Assembly (NCBI GenBank): GCA_001792895.1 | Contig: MARA01000001.1 | Span: 2,480,001 to 2,544,000, forward strand | Length of the DNA stretch: 64,000 bases | Origin: Lentinus brumalis | Taxonomy: Eukaryota > Basidiomycota > Agaricomycetes > Polyporales > Polyporaceae | Direction: 5' to 3' | Part shown: one piece after another, positions 11,549 to 24,037 of the stretch | Layout of the letters: every line of letters begins with the position of its first letter | How positions within the stretch are numbered: the first letter of the stretch is position 1 | The notes under the pieces: generated by a model | Seen by the model: the letters and a program-made list of their open reading frames with translations, nothing else | Database searches by the model: none | What the model was told of the DNA's origin: nothing | Translations under genes and position numbers: made by a program

Positions 11549-13646
11549 ATGAATCTCTACGAACACGCAGAGCTGTTTGCACAGAAGGCGGAGAGAGCGG
11601 ATCAAGAAAGGGATGTCGGGTAAGACGCTGCTTTGCCTCAGTGCGACCCAGTCACCCAGGGTCTGGCATGCATGTACTCATCAGTGATTCGGAATGCAGC
11701 GTTGAAGAGGTACCAGACAGAGTACTGTCAAATGACTTCAACATGACTGACCAGCGGACTTGCAGCTCCATAAGATTCTCAGTCTCCTGGAAGCCTCAGA
11801 ACGTAGTATCCGAACTGCAATCAATGCACGCGCAGCAATACATAGAATACTGCCACCTGAACTGATCGTCGCCATCTTCGCCTTCGTGCCTACCCCTGCG
11901 TATCGGTCGACCGACAGCCTTCAAGGCGCGTGTGGAGCATATCTCTTGAGTGACACCGCAGAGCTGCTTGCCGTCACCCTCGTCTGCAAACTCTGGCGGT
12001 CCCTGGCCTTAGATACGTCCACCATCTGGTCCAGTATCTCGTGCGGAGATCCCGTCAACAGAAGTTCCGCCTTCGGCGGTTCGTATCGTCTCCCTATCCA
12101 CTTCTCGCGTATACCCGCCAGTTGCATTGGAGCCGTACCCTTGTACGTGCACGCGGAAGCTCCAGAAATATGGCCTCACGCTTCCAGGACATCCGCATTC
12201 CTCAGCAACCATGGCCACTTGATCGAGGAACTGCATATCCGGCTACATGCAAATGCCAGACAATTCAATACCTTCCAATTGGCAGGAGCCGACGAAGAAC
12301 CTTTGCCTCCATCTCTAACATTCTCTGCGACGTCGCTCCGACGTCTGGCTATACACGGCTTGGGTAGAAGCGACGAGCGGAGGGACGTCACTAGGGCCCT
12401 GTTCGGAGGAATAACCCTCAACTTGTCTTCCCTGATGATGTGGAATACCCCCTTCCTTCCTTCCAACGCCATGGGGTCTTCGCTCACGCGATTGTTGCTC
12501 TCTCGATCCGACTCGCATGACAACCAGGATCAAGGATTGATACCCATCCGGAGCCTCCTACGATTTCTGGCAGAGAATCGTTATTTGGAGCAGGCGTACC
12601 TGCAGGGGATTGCAGTGTGCGAGGAGGACCTTCAAACCTTCCCTACAGCATACTTGCCGCGTGTTCGGAAGATGGCCATTGCAGCTGGTCTTGGCGCAGC
12701 GCAGCTTTTGTCTCGTCTCAGACTATCCGAGGCCTGCCTTCTCGAGCTCGACGGAGACGTACGCTCACCAGAGGATAACAGAGCACTCCGCTCTGTCATT
12801 GCTGGGCTGGGCTGGGGAGGTACAAAGGCCCACGTGGTATGGGAAGGAGGTTGGAACGGAAGCGGAAGTGCGGGATTCTCGTCTTTGCAGGTGATCAATC
12901 GGTCCGCCGGTGGTCTCCGAATCGACCTGAGCTCGCGCAGAGCCGGGACAAACCACGAAGTCGCCCAAGCTATACGCTTATTCCTATCCACCTCTCCCTT
13001 CGTCACTGCGGAAGAGGTCTGGCTTTCCGGCACCAAAGTAGCCGAGCTGCTCAGCGATAGCGCACGAACAATATCCCCGCTCTCCGCTCTCAAGACGCTG
13101 CACATCCTCAACCTAAAGTCACTCGACATTCAGCACGCGGGCATCTTATGGCCAGACATGACCTCGCAGGAGATCGGTCTGGACAACCTCCCCAATCTGA
13201 CCTGCTTGCACTATTGCTTGCCGCACGACCAGTACCTCTTCGACCTCGTGCCGCTCCTCAGTGCTCGTGCGCGTGCCAACTATCCCCTCACCAGCCTTTT
13301 CATCTCGGTCAGGCCTGTGCCCAGGGACTCATCCTCCATGACCATGGCTGAACATGACAACGCCGCGTCCGTCATCAGAGGAGTAACGCAGATACTCGTC
13401 GGCGGCGAAGTGGAGGTAGGGGAAGCCTTGTACGACCGACCCGGCTTTGCTTGGTGGAGCGTCGTCCCTCGAGAATGCACCGCGGCGGATGAGGTACATG
13501 CCCACTGGCCGGTCTGGGCTGAGGGCATTGCGAACACCTTCGGCTCTGAACACCGTGGTACTTTGTCAGGCCGTCTAGACGTAGCATTCGGCCGCGGGGA
13601 AACATACCCACGGGGACGCGGTGTCGGAGGAGGTCCTTTCGGCTGA
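11549..13646 (+). CDS. F-box protein, paralogue 2, with 10-nt microexon
   Basis: Exons 11549-11619 (71 nt), 11700-11709 (10 nt) and 11766-13646 join to 653 residues starting MNLYEHAELFAQKAERAD. The main exon alone has no usable start codon, because the nearby ATG at 11743 is out of frame. The two short exons restore phase with GTAAGA and GTACCA donors. The same 71 + 10 nt pattern occurs in paralogue 3, which is strong support. The F-box lies at about residues 45-105 (ILPPELIVAIFAFV, LVCKLWRSLALDTSTIWSS), preceded by a short helix (ILSLLEASERSIRTAINAR). A leucine-rich region and the shared end block RECTAADEVHAHWPVW follow. The likely role is substrate adaptor of an SCF ligase; no substrate can be inferred. 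Confidence 0.85.
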
Positions 13647-14191
13647 CCCTCGTGTATAACACGCAGAATAACCATCAATGCTCCGAGAGAGAAGGAGGAT
13701 AAATAGGGATTGTAGGGCCTATGTACATGTCGACAGATTACAGCTAGGCATACACTCGCGATCCAGGATGAACCGATGACGACGACGACAACACGTTTGC
13801 TCACTCGACCACCGCCGATATACGTATATATGTATGTGAGTTGCTGCGACTAAGAACTCGGGGGAGACGTGGTATGGTATAGAGGGATGGTTGATGATGG
13901 CATACCCTAGCCAGGAGTAAGGCGTAGTAGCGAATAATAATCAGGCAGGGAACCAAGCCGAGAACGAAACAGAGAAGAGAAAACATGAGGGCCCCTTGGA
14001 CCCGTTTGTGTGCGTTCGCGTGTGCGTGCGAGCTCTGCACCCACCGTCCGCGTCGACAGTCGTCTTGTGCGCACCTCGCCCCGGAAAAGGAACAACGAGA
14101 GCGCACAACGACCGACAGGGTTTTGCGGTTACGAACGGCGACCATGGGCAGGCCAGCGACAGCCACACGGACGCATCGAAAAGATATCGAT
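13647..14191. other. Convergent 3' region between F-box paralogue 2 and VTS1
   Basis: Two convergent genes end here. The stretch probably contains both 3' UTRs. No gene or repeat is evident. Confidence 0.5.
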
Positions 14192-16887
14192 TTAGGAAGA
14201 GGGAGTGGTGCCGCCCGGACTGTCGATGCCCATCTTGTTGCGCACGACCTCGAACGTCTTGAGCATCTTCCTCCTTGCCCCCAGGGCCGCGACGCCCTTC
14301 GCCTCAAGCGCGGCCTCGTCCATCATGACCATGTCACGCCAGTGCATCCCCTCAAAGTTCGGCGTGTACTTGTGCAGCCGCAGGCTCCGCAGCCAGCCCG
14401 GAATGTCGTCCAGCAGCTTCGGGTCCACGTCCTCCTCGTCCTTCTTCTCCCCACGCTGTCCCGGGCTCTTCGTGTTGCCCCCGCGGTTGCCCATTCCCCG
14501 ATTACCCCGCATATTGTTCTGGTTCGCCATGCCCATGCCGAACGCGCCCAACCCAGGCTGCCCGAGCTGGCCAAGCTGGCCAAGCTGACCCGCCGCCGCC
14601 GCCATCTGCATCGTGAGCACCTGTTCAGGCGTGAGGCCCATCGCAGCCAGGTTCGAGATGTTGAACATGCTGTTGAAGGGGCTGACGGGCGCCATTCCCG
14701 CCGCAGCGAGAGCTGCCATGTTGAACCCGCCGGTCCCAGGGAGACCGAGGGCAGGGTTCATACCCATGCCGAAGCCTGGCATCCCAAGGCCGTTCATGCT
14801 GCCGTCGTCGCTGAAGCGGCCCGACGTGTTCGAAAGAGCGGGGCTGCGCGCGCCGCCCCAGCCCGCCTGGCCGCCAAACGCGCTCAGATTCCCGTTCCCA
14901 TTCCCGTTCCCGCTCACGTTGCGCATGTTGCGGGGAGCGCCTCCGTTCTGGCCGTAGTTGTCATCCTGGTCGTTCGGGCCACCTCGGGAGAGCCGGTTGA
15001 ACTTCTTCGGGGGGTCGGACATGAGTGGCACAGGAGCAGCGCCTCCACCGTTCCAGTCGCTGAGCTTCTGCGAGGCGGCATCAAGGCTCTGACCAGGGTT
15101 ACGAGTGTCCTTGAAGATAGGGATCAAGGGCGTATTCACCATACTCGCCCAGCTACCGCCCGGCATGGGCGAGAGCTGGTCGCCTTCATCGCCACGGGGC
15201 GACTTCAGGGCGTTAGCAAGGCCAGAGAAGTCGGTACTCTTCGGGCGCGACGCAGAGCTGGGAGCCGGGATGGTGATTTCCTGCGCAGGGGACGACGAAC
15301 GCTCGTCCACTTGACCGAGCTGGTTCGAGCCAGAGCCCCAGGTGTTGCGATCCGCGCCGACTTGGGAGGAAAGCGCAGGCGCAGAGATGCGGTGGGCGGC
15401 GTTGCTCGCCTTGAGCTTAGCGCGTTGCTGCGCGAGAGTGGACGCGGGATCGCCGTTGTTCGCTGACTCCGGCGAGAGGAAGTTGTTGCCAAGCGCGCCA
15501 GCGGAGAAGTTGCGGGTCGTGGGCGAAGATGGGAGGTTGGACTTCAAGCCAGGGGACTTCAGGCTCATGCTCGCGAGCTTGGCCTCCATCTGGCTCTGCA
15601 TGGAGCCTCCAACGGCGGGGGACAGCAGGGCGGTCATGGGGTCGGACCGAGCCATCTGCTGAAGGACGGTGATGAAGAATCGAATCTGGACCTGCGTAGA
15701 ATGTTGCAAAAGACTGTAAAGAGCGGCTGTGCGCTCGGCTTCGGAGAGAACCTTGAACCCTGTAGATGATGGAGGTCAGATACAGATCGCGCAGGATACG
15801 TAGAATGGGGACAAGGAAAGCTCCAACTATCATGCCTGCAACTGTCTCTCTGCGGCGGCCCTACTAAGGCAGCGATGAACGCCGACCATGGCGGCACAGG
15901 TCAATCTGCGAGGCTGCCGGGCGACAGAAGAGTGCAAGTGGTAGTCCAACTTGCCCGAGTCCATGACCTGCTGCGCGAGCCTTACATTCCCTCTGCGACT
16001 ACTATGAGAGGGGTGCGACATCTTCTACTGCAGGCCGCTCCAACATGACGATGAGGCTACCAGAATCCACGAAACACGTTAAGTCTCACTCACTTCCCGA
16101 TGTATCACCGCGGTGAGACAGGTAAGAGTGGAATGAGCTAAGCGGTGGCCTCCGTTCCACTTCCATAGCTCTCGTGGAATGGATGCGTGGAGATATCGCA
16201 GCATGAATTCGCCGTGGCATCACCAGTGGAGGGCGCAGTTTGCTCCGAGAACTGAAGACAAGACTTCTGTGACGTGCCCGAATGCGCCATGAAACGTGCC
16301 TGGAGATCGGGGTGCACCGCCACGCGCTCGGTGCCTTCCCGCCTGGCAGCACGGCTTCAACGAACGGCAAGGATGCTCAAGAGGCACAGCGGGGATACAA
16401 GCTTTACAAGAAAGGGACGATGGCCATGAGAAAATTTACTCACATTGCTCGATGGCACTCAGTTCTTCCTTGAAATTGACGTCAAGAGAGGCAGCAGCCA
16501 TTTCTTCCTGCGAGACGGTCAGGCATAGGCCAGAACACGACACAGACACTACGCACCAGCGTCACCTCGTAGTTCTGGAAAGTCTCGAACCATTGGTCGA
16601 TAGCTTCGGCTAGATAGAAGGGCCGGTAAGTGCGAGGTCAACACCAATCAAGGTTGTTACGCACCCTCAGGGGTCTGGAACATGCCCGCACTGCCCAAGA
16701 GCTCGCTCGTAGGGCGTGCGCCGCCGTTTGTGGCACCGGGGCGAGGGGAGGCGGGGGGCATGCCCTGCAAACCGACGGGGCGGGCGGATGTGGGGCCCAT
16801 GGAGGCACGGAAGTTGGGCGACCTGCCGCCAGCGTTGCCGCCAGGAGCGGGAGACACGCTGGGGCTTGGGGGAGCGAGACTAGACAT
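14192..16887 (-). CDS. VTS1: VTS1, SAM-domain RNA-binding post-transcriptional regulator
   Basis: Minus-strand exons 16665-16887, 16566-16609, 16444-16507 and 14192-15759 join to 632 residues starting MSSLAPPSPSVSPAPGG. The first three exons rebuild the conserved N-terminal region (AIDQWFETFQNYEEEMAAA, then FKVLSEAERTAALYSLLQ), and the large exon continues with IRFFITVLQQMARSDPM. A long Pro/Ser/Gly/Asn-rich linker follows. The C-terminus carries the SAM domain (about residues 555-620: LLDDIPGWLRSLRLHKYTPN, FEGMHWRDMVMMDEAAL). In yeast Vts1 and animal Smaug this domain binds stem-loops in target mRNAs and recruits deadenylases. The third intron is 684 nt, about ten times the local norm, and has no recognised insert. 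Confidence 0.92.
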
Positions 16888-18128
16888 GTTTTGAAGAAAA
16901 GCGAAGGACTGCAAGTCGACGTCGAGTCGGGGTCGGGGCTGGCTAGAATCAAGCAACACGATCCGGGGGGCGTGCAACGATATCTAGACAAGACCAGCGG
17001 AGCCTGCCGGTCTAGGGAATGACAAGGTCGGTGAAGGGACGGCTCGCGACGGCGACGAAGAAGTCGAGCACAACGTCGAGGACGATGAGGACAATGGGAA
17101 AGGAGCGCAACCGTCGCCGCTGCCAGCATAACCCGTTGCCTCCAGCGCCCGATCCGGCCAAACACCCCCAAACACCCCCGGTGGCTGATCCCACATCACA
17201 CATCTGTTCCTCCAGACCGCCCATCTCACCGCCTCCACCTTCGCTCCGCCCGACGACAACGACAACGACAACGACGACGACGAGAACGAACAAACCCAAC
17301 AATGCCGGGGACACGAAGTCGGGCTCGCTGTGTGCGCCGGGCATGGAGGCATGGCTCTTTCGTTGCTTTCGTTGAGCAAAGGCAGTCTCATGGCCATCAC
17401 GCGGTCTGATACTGTTCGGTGTCCACGAACGTTAACAGTGCGGTCTCTGTTTCATCACTGCTCGCAGCGCTGAACGCAGATATGGCGGCGGTGAGTACTT
17501 GTGCTATGAATAGCGGGGAGTGTCAACGGGCCGGAGCATGCGCGGATCAGCGACTTGTTCCTTGTTTTGACCAGCCGGGCGAGTGGCAGCCAGAACAGCG
17601 CAGATGGCCGTAAATTTTGGTCGAGACTACCCAAGTAGGAGCCAGGCCTCGCGACGGGCGTGTGGGCTCTTTGCTCAAGCACGCATGGGGAGTACGAGCA
17701 GCCCCCATCCTGTTTACGAGATGTCCAAGGTAAGTATCAAACATATAGATGCAGTTCACTTCGAATCATGTTCCGTAGCCTGTGCAAAAATGCGAGCAGG
17801 GGCCCTGTCGCTCTCTCGCCATCTTCGCGGAACTTCCTGAGCCCCAGAGCGTTCAAGCATTCCTGGTAGTGTCTTTGGCTCAATGTGAGCTGTGCGTGGG
17901 GCTCGTCCCTGTCGCCCTGATAGGGATTTGAGGTGCGTGTCATATAGCACTGCGCTGAGAAACATTGTAGACCGTCTCGTTTCATCTATCGCTCTCAAGC
18001 AAAATTTCGTGGCAATTTTTGCCGCGCAGCAGCGCCCTCCCACTCTGCAATACAGTACATCCCTCCACCAAGAACACTACATAGGTAGGAACAGGGGGAG
18101 GTCCAGGAGAAGGCCCGACAAGGAAGAT
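16888..18128. other. Intergenic region upstream of VTS1
   Basis: Adjacent to VTS1 is probable promoter and leader, including a (CAACGA)n-like run at about 17258-17282. At 17400-18128 several short frames occur, but none has domain or splice support. Confidence 0.45.
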
Positions 18129-20172
18129 CTACTCAGTACTAAACCAGAATATATCGTCTGAAACTGCACTGTCTGATGGGCGGACCATTGGGTCACTGGC
18201 AACCGGGCGGCATTCCGGGACAACCTCAGTCCAAGCAGGCCATTGAACGTGCACCTCTTCGTCGTATACCTCTTCGCCCTTAGTCCACCGCTGTACATGT
18301 ACCTCTTCTTCCGCAGTGCATTCGCGCGGAACCACACTCTGCCATGAGTGCCCCACTCGGTCGTACAAGGCGTACCCTACTTCCACCTCGGGTACCAGTT
18401 CCTGCATCGTCAAGTTGACCTCGGAGTCCGAGAGAGATGAGTCGTCCGAAACTGGCGGGATCGAGACGAACAGGCGAGCAAGGGGGTGATTGGCATGTGC
18501 ACGCGCACCGAGGACGGCCACTAGGCCTTTGAGGTACTTTTTGCATAGCGGGCCACAGTGTAGGCACGTCAGATTGGGGAGGTTATCCATGGCGATCTGC
18601 GAGGTGGAGTCTGGCCACAATATGTCTGCGGTCTCATATTCGAGCCCTGCGGAGTTGAGGAGGTGCAGCGTCGAGAGCGCTGAGAGGGGAGAGATGGCCC
18701 CCGGGGGCCCATCACCCTGCTCGAGGAAGTAGCGCATCAGAGGGCCGGAGAGCCAGAGATCTTCCGCAGTGACGAATGGCGGAAAGGACAGGTAGGTGCG
18801 TATGACTTGCGCGACGTCTGCGTCTGTCCCATGTTGCGAGTAGAGGTCTAGTCGGAGACCACCAGCAGACCGATTGATCACCTGTAGAGATACCTGTCCT
18901 CCGGCTCCCTTCTTGCGGTCTCCGTCCCACATCAGATGCGCTTTCGCGCCTGACCATCCTAACGATGAGATGGCAGTGCTCAGAGCTTCATTCTGTTCTC
19001 GGGAGCGGATATCTCCGCGAAGTCGCAGAAGACAGGTCTCGGATAGTCTGAGACGAGATAGAAGTTGGCTCGCGCCCAGGGCGGGTGTGACCACCAGCTT
19101 CCGAACACGCGACATGGTCACCACAGGCAAGGATTGAATATCCTCGCACTCGGCGACTCCCCGCAGGTAGACCTGCTCCAAGCCAGGGTTTTGTGCCAAG
19201 AACGGTAAGAGGTTCCGAAGGGGTATCGCTGGTTCCTTCTCCGCCCAACTTGAGTATTCGCAGAGAAGTAGGCGCGTCAAAGACGAGCCTGCGGCGTTGG
19301 AAGGAAGGAAGCGAGCATCGAGCATGGCCAGGGAAGACAGGTTGAGGGGTACGTCTCCGAATATAGCCATATCCTGCCACCTTCGCCTGTCGCATATGCC
19401 GCGTACGACCAATCGTCGCAGGGTGGTCGCGGGGATTGTTACAGACGCGAATTGCGCCAATCGGTGTGCTATGCTAGCGCTGGTTCGATGAGGCTTGACC
19501 CTGATGTGCAGTTCCTCGACTTGGTGGCCGTGCTTGAGCAGAAATCCGGAGGTCGTGTAAGGGTGTACTTCTGAATTGAAGCCCTGGGGCTGCGCGTGTA
19601 CGTACAGTGGCCCATGACCAATGCAATCGGGAGGCAAACACGATATGTGGAGAGGTGCGAGGTATGGCGGGTGCGACTGTGACTTGTAAAGTCCGTACGA
19701 AAGGCTAGACCAAAGAGTGGATGCACCGAAAGCCAAGGACCGCCAGAACTTGCAGACCGAGGTGACAGGAACTAGCTCTGCGGTCGCCAACAAGCTATAC
19801 GGCCCACATGCGGCCTCGAAGATGTCTTCCGGACTGTACGCATGAGCCGGCACTAATGCGAAGATGGCGAGGATCAGTTCAGGTGGTAAGATTCTGTGTA
19901 TCGGTGCGCGGGCGTTGATCGCGGTTCGGATGCTACACTCTGTAGCTTTCAGGAGATTGGAGACCTTGTAAAGCTGCAACTCTGGTAAGGCCATGATAAG
20001 TAGTCATTGATAAAACGACGCGGAATACCTCATCGACCCTACGTGAACCGGTGATTGCTCAGTACTGTGCAAATGAGGCTTCAGGCGTAACGGCATCTTA
20101 CCCAGTATATGCATCGTGCTCCAATCCCTCCGCCATCTGTGCCAGCAGCTGTGCTTGATCGTAGAGCTTCAT
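18129..20172 (-). CDS. F-box protein, paralogue 3, with 10-nt microexon
   Basis: Minus-strand exons 20102-20172 (71 nt), 20029-20038 (10 nt) and 18129-19973 join to 641 residues starting MKLYDQAQLLAQMAEG. Exon sizes and phases equal those of paralogue 2, and the microexon encodes the equivalent of GVDE versus GVEE. A simpler start at 19994 (MALPELQLYKV) reads straight through the last acceptor; the paralogue comparison argues against it. The F-box lies at about residues 45-105 (ILPPELILAIFALV, SVCKFWRSLAFGASTLWSS). The leucine-rich middle follows, and the shared RECTAEEEVH block lies near the end. The tail differs from paralogue 2. The gene is inverted relative to paralogues 1 and 2, with VTS1 between them. 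Confidence 0.83.
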
Positions 20173-20624
20173 GGTGGCGACTGCAATGGTCGATGCGCTT
20201 GTGCTATGGAATCGACGATGATAGGAACGAGTTAAGGTGCGTTAACGCCACTCAAAGTTCAAACGTTGCTGAGGCTGCGCCACTGGCCGACGGCGCCTGC
20301 GGCCTGAGGACAAGGATTGTCCTGAATTGTCGGATCTTATCAAGATCTTATGGTAGAATGCGCACCAAAGTCAATTCACCGGCAAATCATTGGACAGAGA
20401 GTGTACCTCCTCCAGTGCGGTGCAATTGCGCAGAACGACATTACACTAAGCGAAGTCAAGGCGGCCGTGCAATGGTTCTGGTGATGTGGGGAGTTTTGCG
20501 TCCGTCCGGCGCCAGTACTCCGGACGGTAGCACTCAGCTATGTACATAGCCCGCAATGCTACGCGTCGAGCAAGAAGAGCAGTATGGACGATTGCCGTAC
20601 TCGCTGAAAGTAGGACCCGGGTGC
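20173..20624. other. Intergenic region between F-box paralogue 3 and pectinesterase gene
   Basis: It contains the promoter side of F-box paralogue 3 and the 3' side of the pectinesterase gene. No additional gene is supported. Confidence 0.5.
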
Positions 20625-22238
20625 TCACATCACATAGTCGAAGTCGATCCACTTCGGACGTTCCAAGAATACTTTGTCAATCGTGAAGTTGCCCGCCTCC
20701 TGCTTCGTCAGGACGTGCTCCAACGGGATGCGTGCCGATGTGTTGCCTCCTGGGCCTAGTGATATCGCGGTAATCAAGTCATTAGGGATCTTATAAGTCG
20801 GCGGCATGCAAGCTGTCTCACCGAACGAGTCGTACTCCGCATAAAATGTCGTGTTCATGATGACCGGCCTGTGCGGACGTTCCGAACGTTCAGATGACGA
20901 GACGCATGCAGGCACAGCTCTGCTCACCTGGCGCTGTCGAATGGAGTCCAGCCCACAGGGTTGACGCTCTCGTCCATGAAGGTGCGCAGGTATACTGTCG
21001 TGGCTAGATCGTTCCAGCACTTCCCATCAGTCACCGTCGTCGCATTGGCATCGGGAGACTGAACGCAGTAGGCGGGGTCAGCATCGTTGTCTCAATGAGT
21101 CTATTCAGTAAGCAGACGACGCACTCGGATGACTCTTGAGTTCGATATGTATGCTCCATACCGATTACCGGGAGCATCTGTGAGATTGGTACCTTTCCAA
21201 GCGGTTATGCCTCCGCCGCATGCACGATTTGCGAGCGTGATATTTTCGAACCAGCTGTGCGTCCGTGACCTCAGCGGTCGATTGGTCTGCATCGGCGTGC
21301 ACAACTCACGCAGTCCCGAACCCGAACAAATCTGGTAATGGCTCAGCATCTCGTCGAAGGTCTCAGAATGACTACACTCACAATCCGTCTGCCCGAATAT
21401 GATGCTGTCGACGACGTACGTGCTCGCGTTGCGTCCCGTGTACCACGTATCCTGGTAGCTCGCGAACGTGCATCCGTAGAATGACGCGTTCGCATACGAG
21501 ATGTCGGTCACCAGTGCCTGCGAGATAGAGAAATTGGCCTAACGCCAGGTATGCATCGGTACGAGAAAACGCAGCCGCACATCATCCATATGACTGACCG
21601 CTCGGTTCTCGAAGTCGATGTTGTACGCCTTGAAGTCGACGTTGCCGAAGAGCGGCTGCAGCGGTGCTCCCGTCGGCCCAGCACCGATCAGGGATGCGTT
21701 GAAGGAGGGTGCGACGAGGAGGACGGCGGACTGGGCGTCGTCCATGCCGGTGTGGACGAACTGATTGTCCCAGATGTGCACCGAATTGCGGGTGGATGCA
21801 TTGCCCGCCGGGTCGAAAGCAGTCTTCGGATCGAGCTGGCCCTGTACGGTGGGTTTCAGCGGCGAGAGGAGCAGACACTGACGAACGACTGACCAGTAGA
21901 GTCAGTGGGCCTGAGCGGGTGACGTTGACCGTCTCGTGGTACTCCCCTGCTCCTATGAGGATAGTCGCGGCGCCATGCTCGGGACTTCGTCAGTACATGT
22001 AGTTAGATTGGGTTGCGATGTCACCAGGATGTAAGACGTACAGAGACGAAACGGCCGCTTGTACACTGTTGAAGTCCGCACGAGGGTGATCCGAGGATAC
22101 GAATAGCGTCCCCGGCGAACAGCCACTTAACGGATGAACGTTTTGCGGCTTCTGCAATTGACATGCGATGTGAGCACGAGAGAGTGCCTGGGCACTCTGA
22201 ACCGCTGAGAGGAAGAGACCCAAGATAAATGACCACAT
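20625..22238 (-). CDS. Secreted pectin methylesterase (CE8), altered active-site motif
   Basis: Nine minus-strand exons (22042-22238, 21894-21984, 21599-21841, 21382-21538, 21310-21331, 21254-21125, 21058-20928, 20868-20822, 20755-20625) join in perfect phase to 382 residues. The N-terminus MWSFILGLFLSAVQSAQA is a signal peptide. CE8 landmarks follow in order: GAGEYHETV, a QDT box (SYQDTWYTGRN, about residues 200-212), the VDSIIFGQTDYLFGFG segment holding the second catalytic Asp, then GWTPFDSAR and a C-terminal WIDFDYVM. The enzyme would remove methyl esters from plant cell-wall pectin outside the cell. The LGRPW signature expected just before NDLATTVYLRTF is missing: the protein reads DGKCWNDLATT at about residue 291. 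In the family that Arg is catalytic, so activity is doubtful. The exon around this point is continuous, and no alternative splice supplies the motif. Confidence 0.9.
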
Positions 22239-22821
22239 CCTCGAAGAAACGAATGACGGTCGCTTTTTGCTGGATAACGTCTCGCTGTCAGCCGTTATAA
22301 CAGCTGCGCTCGGGCCGATGAGAGTGTCATGAGATCAAGCTGAAGTCGTGAAGGCTTTGCTAGGAGCATGAATGACCATCCGGACAGGTCCGTCGGGACG
22401 CGACATCGTCGGGAGAGCAAATGACCTCGAGCGTGACCTTGGGCGATTTAATGGCGAAGCTGGGGCCGCTTTGAATGGTCAGTAGAAATAGCCGTCCAAG
22501 AATACATGGGTGAAGCCTAGCCGTGGTGGATATCGTTCAGGTTGTCGAGCTCAAGCCTGCTCAAGCTGGCTGCGCTTGCGATGACGACTTGTCTACATGC
22601 TAATCCGAGGAAAACGGAGATGTATCTCGCCGCCGGGCGCGTATATGCCATGCATATGTCGATGTCGTTATTGCCATCAAGGATGGCGTATGTGCTGTAT
22701 GGGTATATATGTCAGATTAAAGTACGCACTCTATGATGAGACCTGGCTGAGGCCTCCCTCCTCCTTTCTATACCCTTCCCGATGCAAAGCGGGTCTCTAA
22801 ACTCGACTCTGGGACTGGACA
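22239..22821. other. Intergenic region upstream of pectinesterase gene
   Basis: It probably holds the pectinesterase promoter and the 3' end of the DUF202 gene. No gene or repeat stands out. Confidence 0.5.
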
Positions 22822-23588
22822 TTATCGGGCGACAAGAATGATGACGAAGACGACGATGACGACCAGGACGAGGATGAGCGAGAGTAATGTGGGGCTGATT
22901 CTTGCGACAGGATACACCCCGCGGATGAGGGCCTCTTGGATGAGGAAGTACCGCGCGACACCAACGAGTAACGTGAAGAGCCCAAGCCCTATCATGACCG
23001 CGCCGAGCGGTCGCGCGAACCTGTCTACGTGAGAGTTCGTCGTGGTGGCGGCCAGAGTGAACAGCTGCACTAGTGCTGCACGTTCGGCAGGTTTAGGACG
23101 AAGGTGAGTACGGGACAACGTTCATGCAGGAGTAGTGACGTACCAACACCGGTCGATGCAATCGCCAGGCTTGTCCGGGCATATGCGAGGAAGGTGCGCT
23201 CCGACGCGAGATGGTCGCGCGCGACACTGCCAGAGTTCTCCAGCGTGAGCAGGAGCCCCCAGTCCTTCATGAGCTCGCGCCACCGTGGTGCCGTCCGTCT
23301 CGACTTCCGCTTCGTCTGCGAGCCCAACGTCGCAATCTCCCCCTCTCTGCTCTCCTCCTCGCACTGTCCGCTCTCTCCTTCACAAGTCCTCTCCCCGTGC
23401 TCGCTCGACGTCTCCGGAGGCGTACTCGCCGGTGGGCTTGCTCCATTTCCCCCAGGACTTCGTCCTCGGCTCTCGAATCGCACGCGAGAGTGCTCGCGCG
23501 TCGACGGCTCTGGCGACGCTGGGAGATTCGGCGACTCGGATGGGGGTCGGCGCGTTAGGACGGTCGGAAGCTCAAGTACAGTTGCCAT
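22822..23588 (-). CDS. DUF202 (YidH-like) membrane protein
   Basis: Minus-strand exons 23144-23588 and 22822-23075 join to 232 residues. The first 110 or so residues are charged and Ser/Pro/Glu-rich. They are followed by the DUF202 signature SVARDHLASERTFLAYART and three hydrophobic segments: residues about 145-165, RPLGAVMIGLGLFTLLVGVA and LLSLILVLVVIVVFVIIL. The intron (GTACGT...GTGCAG) falls inside the first membrane helix and restores STGVALVQLFTLAA. DUF202 domains are small three-helix membrane modules found in bacteria and fungi; in fungi they also occur attached to vacuolar transporter chaperone proteins. The function of this stand-alone form is not established. Confidence 0.85.
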
Positions 23589-24037
23589 TGTGGATGTGGT
23601 GGAAGTCTTGAAGGAGAAGCCACAAGCATCGAGAGAAGCGGCCGCGCATGTAGGTATATCTTTGTGAATTCGGAATGCGGGGTGCTTTTCTGGTCACCCG
23701 CGACACCGACTAGACACCGACCATGTTTTGACGTCATGTCACTGGCCTCAGACGTCTCGGACGTGCAGGATCAGGCGTGTTTCGCTTTCCGAATGTGAGT
23801 AGGTGGAGAAAGCGATGGGAAGCCAATCCGAAGTTATCAGCGGTGATGAGACCACGAGTCACAGAAAATACATAAGTAGGTACTGAACCTGCGTGGAGAA
23901 CGCGCGTCCATGCCTGTCGCTGAGGCGCGTTCACCTGCAGGGAGTACTCAATCTGTCACTAGTCAAAGTCAAATAATGTTCAAGGAAGCACAAAAGCCAC
24001 CAAGTAAATCGACAAAAAAGTGTGGAAAAAAAGATCC

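Noticed and set aside
13985..15466. 493-codon plus-strand frame
   Set aside because: It is antisense to the VTS1 coding exon and is Arg/Ala/His-rich as expected for a GC-rich shadow frame.
19974..19994. Start of F-box paralogue 3 at the ATG of MALPELQLYKV
   Set aside because: The sequence before CTTTAC is an acceptor (TTGCAG) homologous to that of paralogue 2, and upstream 71-nt and 10-nt exons match the paralogue in size and phase.
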